From the NCBI GenBank assembly GCA_030694835.1, contig JAUYUF010000214.1, forward strand, positions 1 to 5,216: 5,216 nucleotides of DNA, in the 5' to 3' direction. This document shows positions 1 to 5,216 of this stretch, piece by piece (position 1 is the stretch's first letter; every line of letters starts with the position of its first letter). A program made the translations under genes and the position numbers. Under the pieces are notes generated by a model. It was not told where the DNA came from. It saw nothing but the letters and a program-made list of their open reading frames with translations, and made no database searches. Source of the stretch: Flavobacteriaceae bacterium. Its GTDB lineage: Bacteria > Bacteroidota > Bacteroidia > Flavobacteriales > Flavobacteriaceae.

Positions 1-362
1 AAAACTATGGACATACTAAAGTAGAAATTAAACCCCAAGTTGATATTTACAATGTTAATGGAAAAGAAATAATCTTATTAGCTGAAGGTCGCTTAGTAAA
101 TTTAGGTTGTGCAACTGGTCACCCAAGTTTTGTAATGAGTAACTCCTTTACTAATCAGACTTTGGCTCAATTAGAATTGTGGCTTAACACTGATCAGTAT
201 GAAAATAAAGTATATACGTTACCAAAACATTTAGATGAAAAAGTAGCGCGTTTACACCTTGAAAAAATAGGAGTAGAGTTAGAAATACTTCGTCCAGATC
301 AAGCTGCTTACATCGGAGTAAATGTTGAAGGGCCTTATAAACCAGATTATTATAGATATTAA
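1..362 (+). CDS. ahcY: Adenosylhomocysteinase (S-adenosylhomocysteine hydrolase), C-terminal part; 5' end outside window
   Basis: This is the end of the NAD-dependent cytoplasmic enzyme that splits S-adenosylhomocysteine into adenosine and homocysteine, removing the inhibitory product of methyltransferases. The frame is open from base 3 (bases 1-2 belong to a cut codon) to TAA at 360-362, giving 119 visible residues of a protein usually about 430-440 long. The reading opens with NYGHTKVEIKPQ. It then has the highly conserved NLGCATGHPSFVMS stretch, whose His lies in the substrate/cofactor region, followed by SFTNQTLAQLELW. It ends in GPYKPDYYRY, the family's C-terminal signature; in the tetramer the Lys and Tyr of this tail reach the NAD site of a neighbouring subunit (family knowledge). 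The ATG at 135 is the internal Met of HPSFVMS, not a start. The frame is intact and a hairpin terminator follows. The identification is very secure; only the upstream three quarters is missing. Confidence 0.97.
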   Translation, partial: NYGHTKVEIKPQVDIYNVNGKEIILLAEGRLVNLGCATGHPSFVMSNSFTNQTLAQLELWLNTDQYENKVYTLPKHLDEKVARLHLEKIGVELEILRPDQAAYIGVNVEGPYKPDYYRY

Positions 363-380
363 TCGTTTTAAATAATTTTT

Positions 381-423
381 AAAATACTCTAAAAATCAAT
401 TTTATAGAGTATTTTTATTTTTA
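381..423 (+). terminator. Probable intrinsic terminator after ahcY
   Basis: AAAATACTCTA (381-391) pairs perfectly with TAGAGTATTTT (405-415), an 11-bp stem. Four inner A-T pairs (392-395 with 400-403) are possible across a bulged A at 404. A T-rich run (411-423) follows the stem, and the hairpin begins 18 bases after the ahcY stop. Only two pairs are G-C, so the stem is weak, but this is common in such A+T-rich genomes. A second copy of the right arm lies at 419-432. Confidence 0.6.
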
Positions 424-432
424 TAGAGTATT
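400..432 (+). repeat. Two direct copies of a 14-base repeat in the ahcY 3' region
   Basis: TTTTATAGAGTATT occurs at 400-413 and again, identically, at 419-432, an offset of 19 bases. The first copy supplies the right arm of the terminator hairpin. The second could pair over 9 bp (424-432 with 383-391) with the same left arm, making an alternative, longer-looped hairpin. It probably arose by local duplication; in A/T-rich spacer DNA, chance similarity is also possible. Confidence 0.7.
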
Positions 433-457
433 AATGGCTTCATAAATAATAAATTAG

Positions 458-1027
458 ATGAAAAAGTATTTATTTCTAGTTGCTTTTTTTTTAATCGTTT
501 CTGTTAAGGCACAAGAAGATCGAAGTTTACCTTTGTTCCAATCTTTTGTTAAGACAAGTTATGGATTTATGAATAGTTCAAAACCAACGCATTTTATTGA
601 CACAGAGTTTTCTTTGTATATAAATTCTTTTGGGAATACAGTTGATTGTGGAGATGACCAAAGTTTTTTTGGATGTCTGTTGATGAATGCTTTTATTTCT
701 TTTTCCGCTTTTGAATTAAGTGGAGGTTTTGACACAGCTTTGTATAATGGAAATTTTTATATAGTTCCAAAAGCTGGTTTATATTTAAGACCATTGTATT
801 TTGGAAAAGTCGGAATAACTGTAAGTAAATTTAATGTTGGGTCAAGTATTGGATTTTCCATTCCTACTAAAAAAGATTATTTAATTGAAATGCTTTATCA
901 AAGAAATTTTAATAATTATAAAGATGCCCCTTTTGAAGAAGGTAAATCTAGATTTCAAATAGGTATTCAAATTCCATTATTTAAAAAAGTAAAGGTTTCA
1001 AAACTTGTTAATGAATATGATTTTTGA
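458..1027 (+). CDS. Hypothetical exported protein, possible outer-membrane beta-barrel
   Basis: I do not recognise this 189-residue protein as a named family. Residues 1-18 form a clear Sec signal peptide: Lys2-Lys3, a hydrophobic core (residues 4-16) and a probable signal peptidase I cut after SVKA, leaving Gln19 as the mature N-terminus. There is no lipobox Cys at the cut. The mature part is rich in aromatic and Gly residues and has many short alternating stretches suited to beta-strands, for example FSLYINSF, FYIVPKAGLYL, GKVGITVSKF, SIGFSIP and RFQIGIQIPLF. This fits a small outer-membrane barrel of the Bacteroidota envelope, but that is inference from composition. A basic, polar tail (about 176-189) follows the last strand-like segment, so the protein does not end on the strand. 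Cys64 and Cys73 are the only cysteines in the mature chain and could form a disulfide. The ATG at 458 is chosen because the signal peptide starts exactly there; the leader is A/T-rich with no Shine-Dalgarno sequence. It is separated from ahcY by a terminator and from the LacI-type gene by 105 bases, so it may be transcribed alone. Confidence 0.8.
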   Translation: MKKYLFLVAFFLIVSVKAQEDRSLPLFQSFVKTSYGFMNSSKPTHFIDTEFSLYINSFGNTVDCGDDQSFFGCLLMNAFISFSAFELSGGFDTALYNGNFYIVPKAGLYLRPLYFGKVGITVSKFNVGSSIGFSIPTKKDYLIEMLYQRNFNNYKDAPFEEGKSRFQIGIQIPLFKKVKVSKLVNEYDF

Positions 1028-1132
1028 ATTCATAAACATGCTTTAGAGATGCTCCATTTGAATTTTTTTAACGTATTTTTATGTCCATAATTTATCAAGA
1101 ATATTTAGAATAATAAATAACTTTTATTTCAA

Positions 1133-2173
1133 ATGAAAAAGAAGATTACATTGAAAGATATTGCTAATGAACTAAGTGTTTCAATATCTACTGTGTCAAA
1201 AGCTTTAAATGACAGTTTCGAAATTAGTGTTGAAACTAAGAAAAGAATTCAGGATTATGCCAAACTTCATAATTTTAAACCCAATACTTTAGCAGTTAGT
1301 TTACAGACTCAACGTTCTAAAACACTCGGAATTATCATTCCAAATATGTTAAATCACTTTTTTGCAATGGCTTTTAGTGGCATCGAAAAAGTGGCTAATC
1401 AAAGAGGATATAAAATAATTACTTGTATCACAAATGATTCTTATCAAAAGGAATTAGAAACGATGGATCTATTGGCAAATGGGAGTGATATTGATGGATT
1501 TATTTTATCTATGTCAAAAGAAACTGAAAAAAGGAATGATTTTCAACATTTTAAAGATATTATAGAAGATGGTATTCCAATCGTAATGTTTGATAGAGCA
1601 GCCGATGAAATAAAATGTGATAAAGTTATTGTGAATGATGAGGAAGGTGCTTTTCAAGCAGTAAATCATTTAATTGATTCTGGAAGCAGAAATATTGCTT
1701 TTATATCAACAATGCCAGATTATGCAATTGGAAAGTTGCGTAAAGAAGGCTATCTAAGAGCTTTAAAAAAAGCCTCTATCAAAGTTGATGAAAATATGAT
1801 TATTGAGGTTGAAGATTCAAAAAAATATGAGGAAGTTATAGGTAATCTTTTTGATAAAAAGAAAATAGATGGAGTTTTAACTACCAATGAATTATCTGCA
1901 ATTTCTACAATGAAAGTAGCTCAAAAAAAGGGACTTATTATTCCAAATGATATTTCTGTTATCGGATTTTCTAACGGAATTTTATCTCGACATTCAAATC
2001 CAAAATTAACTACAATCAGTCAACATGCAGAGTTGATGGGAGAAACCGCAACTCATATGTTAATAGATGCGATTGAAAAAAACAATCCAGCATATGAATC
2101 GGTTACAAAAGTGATTAAAACTACTCTAGTTGAAAGAGAATCAACAAAGAAATTAGTGAAGATTAAAGGATAG
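1133..2173 (+). CDS. LacI/GalR-family transcriptional regulator
   Basis: This is a cytoplasmic DNA-binding regulator, complete at 346 residues, the usual size for the family (about 330-350). The N-terminal helix-turn-helix spans about residues 6-27 (LKDIANELSVSISTVSKALN), with SISTVSKA as the recognition helix. The hinge region follows at about 50-63 (KPNTLAVSLQTQR), with Leu57 at the position of the minor-groove-inserting leucine. From about residue 64 the chain is a periplasmic-binding-protein-like effector domain: LGIIIPN (65-71), DGFILS (121-126), IPIVMFDR (148-155), VNDEEGAFQAVNHL (167-180), GVLTTNELSA (247-256), DISVIGFSNG (273-282) and KLTTISQ (291-297). Family members usually bind as dimers to palindromic operators and respond to a sugar or other small metabolite; the effector cannot be read from the sequence. 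Where many LacI proteins have IGFDD, this one has IGFSN. The start is fixed by the HTH lying at the very N-terminus; the leader is A/T-rich. No sugar-use genes are adjacent. The next gene, 146 bases downstream on the same strand, is aspA, a possible but unproven target. Confidence 0.95.
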   Translation: MKKKITLKDIANELSVSISTVSKALNDSFEISVETKKRIQDYAKLHNFKPNTLAVSLQTQRSKTLGIIIPNMLNHFFAMAFSGIEKVANQRGYKIITCITNDSYQKELETMDLLANGSDIDGFILSMSKETEKRNDFQHFKDIIEDGIPIVMFDRAADEIKCDKVIVNDEEGAFQAVNHLIDSGSRNIAFISTMPDYAIGKLRKEGYLRALKKASIKVDENMIIEVEDSKKYEEVIGNLFDKKKIDGVLTTNELSAISTMKVAQKKGLIIPNDISVIGFSNGILSRHSNPKLTTISQHAELMGETATHMLIDAIEKNNPAYESVTKVIKTTLVERESTKKLVKIKG

Positions 2174-2246
2174 TTTTTATGCCACAATCCTGACCGTTTA
2201 TACACAAAATATAATTGAATAGTTAAGAATTAATTTAATTATATCA

Positions 2247-2260
2247 AATGTTTAAGCATT
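2247..2260. promoter_or_regulatory. Candidate operator: imperfect palindrome upstream of the aspA promoter
   Basis: AATGTTTAAGCATT is symmetric at 12 of 14 positions (AATG-n-TTAA-n-CATT). Its centre (2253/2254) lies about 22 bases upstream of the -33 TTG of the aspA promoter. LacI-family proteins bind palindromes of about this length, and a LacI-type gene lies directly upstream. The region is very A/T-rich, so chance symmetry is likely enough that this is only a candidate. Confidence 0.25.
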
Positions 2261-2274
2261 GTCTAAAATGTGTA

Positions 2275-2304
2275 TTGTCTTTTTTTTAATTAATTTTACC
2301 TTTA
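2275..2304 (+). promoter_or_regulatory. Probable aspA promoter of Bacteroidota type
   Basis: TTG at 2275-2277 is followed after exactly 19 bases by TACCTTTA at 2297-2304. This matches the flavobacterial consensus TTG-N17-23-TAnnTTTG at all but the final base. Transcription would start a few bases after 2304, leaving a leader of only about 10 bases, A-rich and without a Shine-Dalgarno sequence, before the ATG at 2320. An ATTGTCT direct repeat (2258-2264 and 2274-2280) overlaps the -33 element. Confidence 0.6.
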
Positions 2305-2319
2305 TAAATTAGAAATAAA

Positions 2320-3708
2320 ATGTACAGAATAGAAAATGATTTATTGGGTGATTTACAGGTTCCTGAAAATGCCTATTATGGGGTTCAAACTCAAAGAGCC
2401 ATTGAAAATTTTTATATATCAGGAGTAAAACTAAATCAATATCCACAGTTTATAAAAGGCTTGGCTTATGTAAAATGGGCAGCTGCCGAAACCAATTTTG
2501 CTTTAGGCTTATTAGATGAAAAACTTAAAAATGCGATTGTTGATGCCGCAAAAGAAGTTATTGAAGGAAAATTTGACAAAGAATTTCCAATTGATATGAT
2601 TCAAGGTGGAGCGGGTACTTCAACTAACATGAATATTAATGAAGTTTTAGCTAATAGAGCACTCGAAATTTTAGGATATCAAAAAGGAGAGTATCAATTT
2701 TGCTCACCAAATGATCATGTTAATTTATCGCAATCTACTAATGATGCTTATCCAACATCTATCAAATTAGCAGCAATTAATTCAAATAATCAACTAATAG
2801 AGCATCTAAAACTTTTAATTCAGTCATTTCGTAATAAAGGTGAGGAATTCAGTCATGTTTTAAAAATGGGGCGAACTCAATTACAAGATGCAGTTCCGAT
2901 GACTTTAGGTCAAGAATTTGAAGCTTATGCAGCTAATCTAGAAGAAGAAATTGCGCGTTTAAATCAAAATTCAAACTTATTTTTGGAAATTAATATGGGA
3001 GCAACTGCTATCGGAACTGGATTGAATGCTGCTCCTGGTTATGCAAAATTGTGTGCTGAAAACTTAGCTAAAATAACAGAGCTTCCATTTGTGTCTGCTC
3101 CAAATTTAATTGAAGCTACGCCTGATACTGGTTCCTATGTAATTTATTCTTCTGCATTAAAAAGAATGGCGATTAAGATTTCAAAAATATGTAATGACCT
3201 ACGATTATTGTCATCAGGTCCTCGTTGTGGTTTAAATGAAATTAATTTACCGCCAATGCAACCAGGATCTTCTATAATGCCAGGAAAAGTAAATCCTGTT
3301 ATTCCTGAAGTAATGAATCAAGTTTGTTTTCGTGTTATAGGAAATGATTTAACAGTGACGTTTGCTGCAGAAGCAGGACAATTACAGTTAAATGTTATGG
3401 AACCGGTTTTGACCTATGCAATTATGGAATCTATGGCATTATTAACAAATGGAATGGATACTTTACGGGAAAAATGTATTGATGGTATTACTGCTAATGT
3501 AGAACATTGTCGTAATATGGTACTTAATAGTATTGGAATTGTAACAGCGCTAAATCCACATATAGGATATAAAAACAGTACAAAAATTGCAAAAGAAGCA
3601 TTAGAAACAGGTAAGAGTGTTTATAATTTAGTGCTGGAATATAATATTTTATCTAAAGAACAACTAGATGATATTCTTAATCCAGAAAATATGCTGGCAC
3701 CTAAATAA
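2320..3708 (+). CDS. aspA: Aspartate ammonia-lyase (aspartase)
   Basis: This cytoplasmic homotetrameric enzyme reversibly deaminates L-aspartate to fumarate and ammonia. It feeds aspartate carbon into the TCA cycle and releases nitrogen. At 462 residues it is complete and close to the usual 465-480. It starts in register with known aspartases (RIENDLLGDLQVP, then AYYGVQTQRAIENF), which fixes the ATG at 2320. Superfamily motifs are all intact: GGAGTSTNMNINEV (96-109), the Ser139-Thr140-Asn141 substrate loop in NLSQSTNDAYP, GRTQLQDAVPMTLGQE (184-199), and the flexible signature loop GSSIMPGKVNP (316-326). The first loop Ser (317) is the expected catalytic base, and Lys323 and Asn325 are substrate contacts by homology. 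Class II fumarase is the main alternative. It is rejected because position 187 is Gln in GRTQLQDAVP where fumarases have His (GRTHLQDA), and the loop context is NEINLPPMQPGSS with KVNPVIPEVMNQV, as in aspartases. The gene has its own promoter and terminator, so it is likely monocistronic. Confidence 0.95.
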   Translation: MYRIENDLLGDLQVPENAYYGVQTQRAIENFYISGVKLNQYPQFIKGLAYVKWAAAETNFALGLLDEKLKNAIVDAAKEVIEGKFDKEFPIDMIQGGAGTSTNMNINEVLANRALEILGYQKGEYQFCSPNDHVNLSQSTNDAYPTSIKLAAINSNNQLIEHLKLLIQSFRNKGEEFSHVLKMGRTQLQDAVPMTLGQEFEAYAANLEEEIARLNQNSNLFLEINMGATAIGTGLNAAPGYAKLCAENLAKITELPFVSAPNLIEATPDTGSYVIYSSALKRMAIKISKICNDLRLLSSGPRCGLNEINLPPMQPGSSIMPGKVNPVIPEVMNQVCFRVIGNDLTVTFAAEAGQLQLNVMEPVLTYAIMESMALLTNGMDTLREKCIDGITANVEHCRNMVLNSIGIVTALNPHIGYKNSTKIAKEALETGKSVYNLVLEYNILSKEQLDDILNPENMLAPK

Positions 3709-3727
3709 AAAATTTGAAGTCGATTAT

Positions 3728-3762
3728 AAATCCACAATTATTATTTTAATTGTGGATTTTTT
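3728..3762 (+). terminator. Strong intrinsic terminator after aspA, in the convergent aspA/yifB gap
   Basis: AAATCCACAATTA (3728-3740) pairs perfectly over 13 bp with TAATTGTGGATTT (3747-3759), around a 6-base TTATTT loop. The right arm runs into six consecutive T residues (3757-3762). It begins 19 bases after the aspA stop. Read on the minus strand the same hairpin lies 26-61 bases past the yifB stop, but only TTT then ATAATCG follows, so termination for yifB is plausible but weaker. Confidence 0.85.
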
Positions 3763-3787
3763 ATGATTATGGTTGATTATTAATATT

Positions 3788-5216
3788 TTATCCCAACCAG
3801 CCTTCTCTATCTAAACTTCGATATTGAATTGCTTCTGAAATGTGATTTGGGATAATATCTGGGGCATTTTCTAAATCTGCAATAGTACGTGAAACTTTTA
3901 AAATTCTATCATAAGCTCTTGCAGATAGATTTAATCTTTCCATAGCCGTTTTTAGTAAACTCTTACTTTCATCAGTTAAAACACAATATTGTTTTAAGAC
4001 TTTAGAACTCATTTGAGCATTGTAATGAATATTATCAAGTTTTTTAAATCGTTCGGTTTGAATCTCTCTTGCGACAATAACACGCTTCCTAACTTCATTA
4101 CTAGTTTCTACAGGTCTTTCTTCAGTTAATTTTTCAAAAGGAACGGGCGTTACTTCAATATGGATATCTATTCTATCTAATAGAGGGCCTGAAATTTTAC
4201 TTAAATATCTGAGCATTTCTGCTGGAGATGAATTTGAAGGACTGTTAGGATCATTAAAAAAGCCACTCGGACTTGGATTCATACTGGCAACGAGCATAAA
4301 ACTACTCGGATATGTTACTGTAAATTTAGCTCTTGAAATAGTAACTTCACGATCTTCTAAAGGTTGGCGCATTACTTCTAAAACGGTACGTTTAAACTCT
4401 GGTAACTCATCTAAAAATAATACACCATTATGTGCTAAAGAAATTTCTCCTGGTTGTGGATATTGTCCACCTCCGACTAATGCTACGTCTGAAATTGTAT
4501 GATGTGGCGATCTAAATGGTCGATGGCACATCAATCCAGAATGAGATTTTAACCCACCTACAACTGAATGTATTTTAGTTGTTTCTAAAGATTCTTGTAA
4601 AGTCATTGGTGGTAAAATGGAAGGTAATCGTTTGGCTAGCATTGTTTTTCCTGCTCCCGGAGGTCCGATTAATATGATGTTATGTCCACCAGCCGCTGCA
4701 ATTTCCATACATCTTTTGATGGATTCTTGTCCTTTTACATCAGAAAAATCAAATTCATAATGATTTACTGCCTGATTAAATTCCTTTCGGGTATCTACTA
4801 TAAAAGGGGTTAATTCTGTTTTTCCATTAAAAAAATCTACTACTTCAGTAATGTTTTCTACGCCATAAACCTTAAGATTATTTACTATTGCAGCTTCTTT
4901 AGCATTTTGAATTGGAAGAATAAATCCCTCAAAACCTTCTTCTCTGGCTTTAATAGCAATGGGTAAAGCACCTTTAATGGGTTGTAAATTTCCATCAAGA
5001 GAGAGTTCTCCCATAATTAAATAACGTTCAATATTTTCTGATTTTATTTGATCAGAGGCTGCCATTATTCCGATAGCCAATGTTAAATCATAAGCAGAAC
5101 CTTCCTTTCTCAAATCGGCAGGAGCCATATTGATGGTAATTTTTTTGCCAGGAAAATCAAACTTGTTGTTTTTTAAAGCTGCAGAAATACGATAACTACT
5201 TTCACGTATTGCATTG
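3788..5216 (-). CDS. YifB/ComM-family Mg-chelatase-like AAA+ ATPase; N-terminus outside window
   Basis: This is a cytoplasmic AAA+ protein of the YifB/ComM family. ComM has been characterised as a hexameric helicase that promotes branch migration during natural transformation; the role in this organism is inferred. The frame runs off the right edge: 29 in-frame residues (from NAIRESSYRISAALKN to KKITIN) precede the first visible ATG at 5128, so that Met, in INMAPADLRKEG, is internal. About 475 residues are visible of roughly 510, leaving some 35-40 missing. Counting from the 5128 Met, residues 1-105 belong to the N-terminal ChlI-like (S5-fold) domain. Walker A is GPPGAGKT (155-162), Walker B is GVLFLDE (235-241), the sensor-1 region is LVASMNPSPSG (279-289), and GPLLDRIDIH (314-323) carries a likely arginine finger at 319. 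The C-terminal Mg-chelatase-associated helical domain follows (about 380-440; LSARAYDRILKVSRTIADLE), ending in DREGWLG and TAA. Despite the family name it is not a chelatase for pigment synthesis: no chlorophyll or cobalamin genes are near. It converges on aspA with a 79-base gap. Confidence 0.95.
   Translation of the reverse strand, partial: NAIRESSYRISAALKNNKFDFPGKKITINMAPADLRKEGSAYDLTLAIGIMAASDQIKSENIERYLIMGELSLDGNLQPIKGALPIAIKAREEGFEGFILPIQNAKEAAIVNNLKVYGVENITEVVDFFNGKTELTPFIVDTRKEFNQAVNHYEFDFSDVKGQESIKRCMEIAAAGGHNIILIGPPGAGKTMLAKRLPSILPPMTLQESLETTKIHSVVGGLKSHSGLMCHRPFRSPHHTISDVALVGGGQYPQPGEISLAHNGVLFLDELPEFKRTVLEVMRQPLEDREVTISRAKFTVTYPSSFMLVASMNPSPSGFFNDPNSPSNSSPAEMLRYLSKISGPLLDRIDIHIEVTPVPFEKLTEERPVETSNEVRKRVIVAREIQTERFKKLDNIHYNAQMSSKVLKQYCVLTDESKSLLKTAMERLNLSARAYDRILKVSRTIADLENAPDIIPNHISEAIQYRSLDREGWLG

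Noticed and set aside
135..362. A separate 75-residue gene starting at ATG 135
   Set aside because: The reading frame is open upstream to the window edge and encodes continuous adenosylhomocysteinase sequence; the Met is internal to the conserved HPSFVMS motif.
1027..1069. Terminator after the exported-protein gene, AATTCA (1027-1032) pairing with TGAATT (1059-1064) before a T run
   Set aside because: The stem is only 6 bp, has one or two G-C pairs and a 26-base loop, which is too weak to call in A/T-rich DNA.
1058..1081. Promoter for the LacI-type gene: TTG at 1058-1060 with TATTTTTA at 1074-1081
   Set aside because: The spacing is only 13 bases, well short of the 17-23 expected for Bacteroidota promoters, so no promoter is assigned to this gene.
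2320..3708. Class II fumarase (fumC)
   Set aside because: It shares the superfamily signature loop, but Gln instead of His in GRTQLQDA and the NEINLPPMQPGSS/NPVIPEVMNQV context are those of aspartases.
4260..4290. Loss of the cysteine cluster (NPCPCG) seen in many YifB homologues; here the motif is NPSPSG
   Set aside because: From memory, the gammaproteobacterial YifB/ComM proteins also carry Ser in this motif, so this is ordinary variation within the family rather than a defect.
3788..5128. ATG at 5128 as the true start of the YifB/ComM-type gene
   Set aside because: In-frame codons upstream to 5215 encode expected family sequence (ESSYRISAALKN, KKITIN), so the gene continues past the window.
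3788..5216. Magnesium chelatase subunit of pigment or cobalamin synthesis
   Set aside because: Domain order (N-terminal ChlI-like, AAA+ core, C-terminal Mg-chelatase-associated domain) is that of YifB/ComM, and no chelatase partner subunits or tetrapyrrole genes are present.

Overview
The window looks like chromosomal core DNA from a member of the Bacteroidota, most likely a Flavobacterium-like organism. The DNA is strongly A+T-rich (roughly 30% G+C by eye, not counted). The genes start after A-rich leaders with no Shine-Dalgarno sequence, and one promoter fits the Bacteroidota pattern TTG-N19-TAnnTTTG. The adenosylhomocysteinase tail and the YifB/ComM protein also read like flavobacterial versions from memory of the families. 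Nothing suggests a plasmid, phage, transposon, CRISPR array, tRNA or rRNA.

Layout, left to right: (1) the last 119 codons of S-adenosylhomocysteine hydrolase (ahcY, +), ending at 362 and followed by an A/T-rich hairpin terminator that carries a tandem repeat; (2) a small exported protein of unknown function, probably an outer-membrane beta-barrel (458-1027, +); (3) a complete LacI/GalR-family transcription factor (1133-2173, +); (4) a complete aspartate ammonia-lyase (aspA, 2320-3708, +) with its own recognisable promoter and a strong hairpin terminator; (5) on the opposite strand and convergent with aspA, a YifB/ComM-type AAA+ ATPase (3788-5216, -) whose N-terminus lies beyond the right edge.

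The genes do not form an obvious single pathway. AhcY clears S-adenosylhomocysteine in the methyl cycle, AspA interconverts aspartate with fumarate plus ammonia, and YifB/ComM is associated with DNA processing during natural transformation. The one plausible functional link is between the LacI-type regulator and aspA, which lie in the same direction 146 bases apart. The gap between them holds an imperfect palindrome and a short direct repeat next to the aspA promoter. That link is inference only.

All intergenic gaps are under 150 bases, and I see no hidden extra gene in them. I found no convincing new biological system; the findings are modest regulatory observations plus one unclassified envelope protein.
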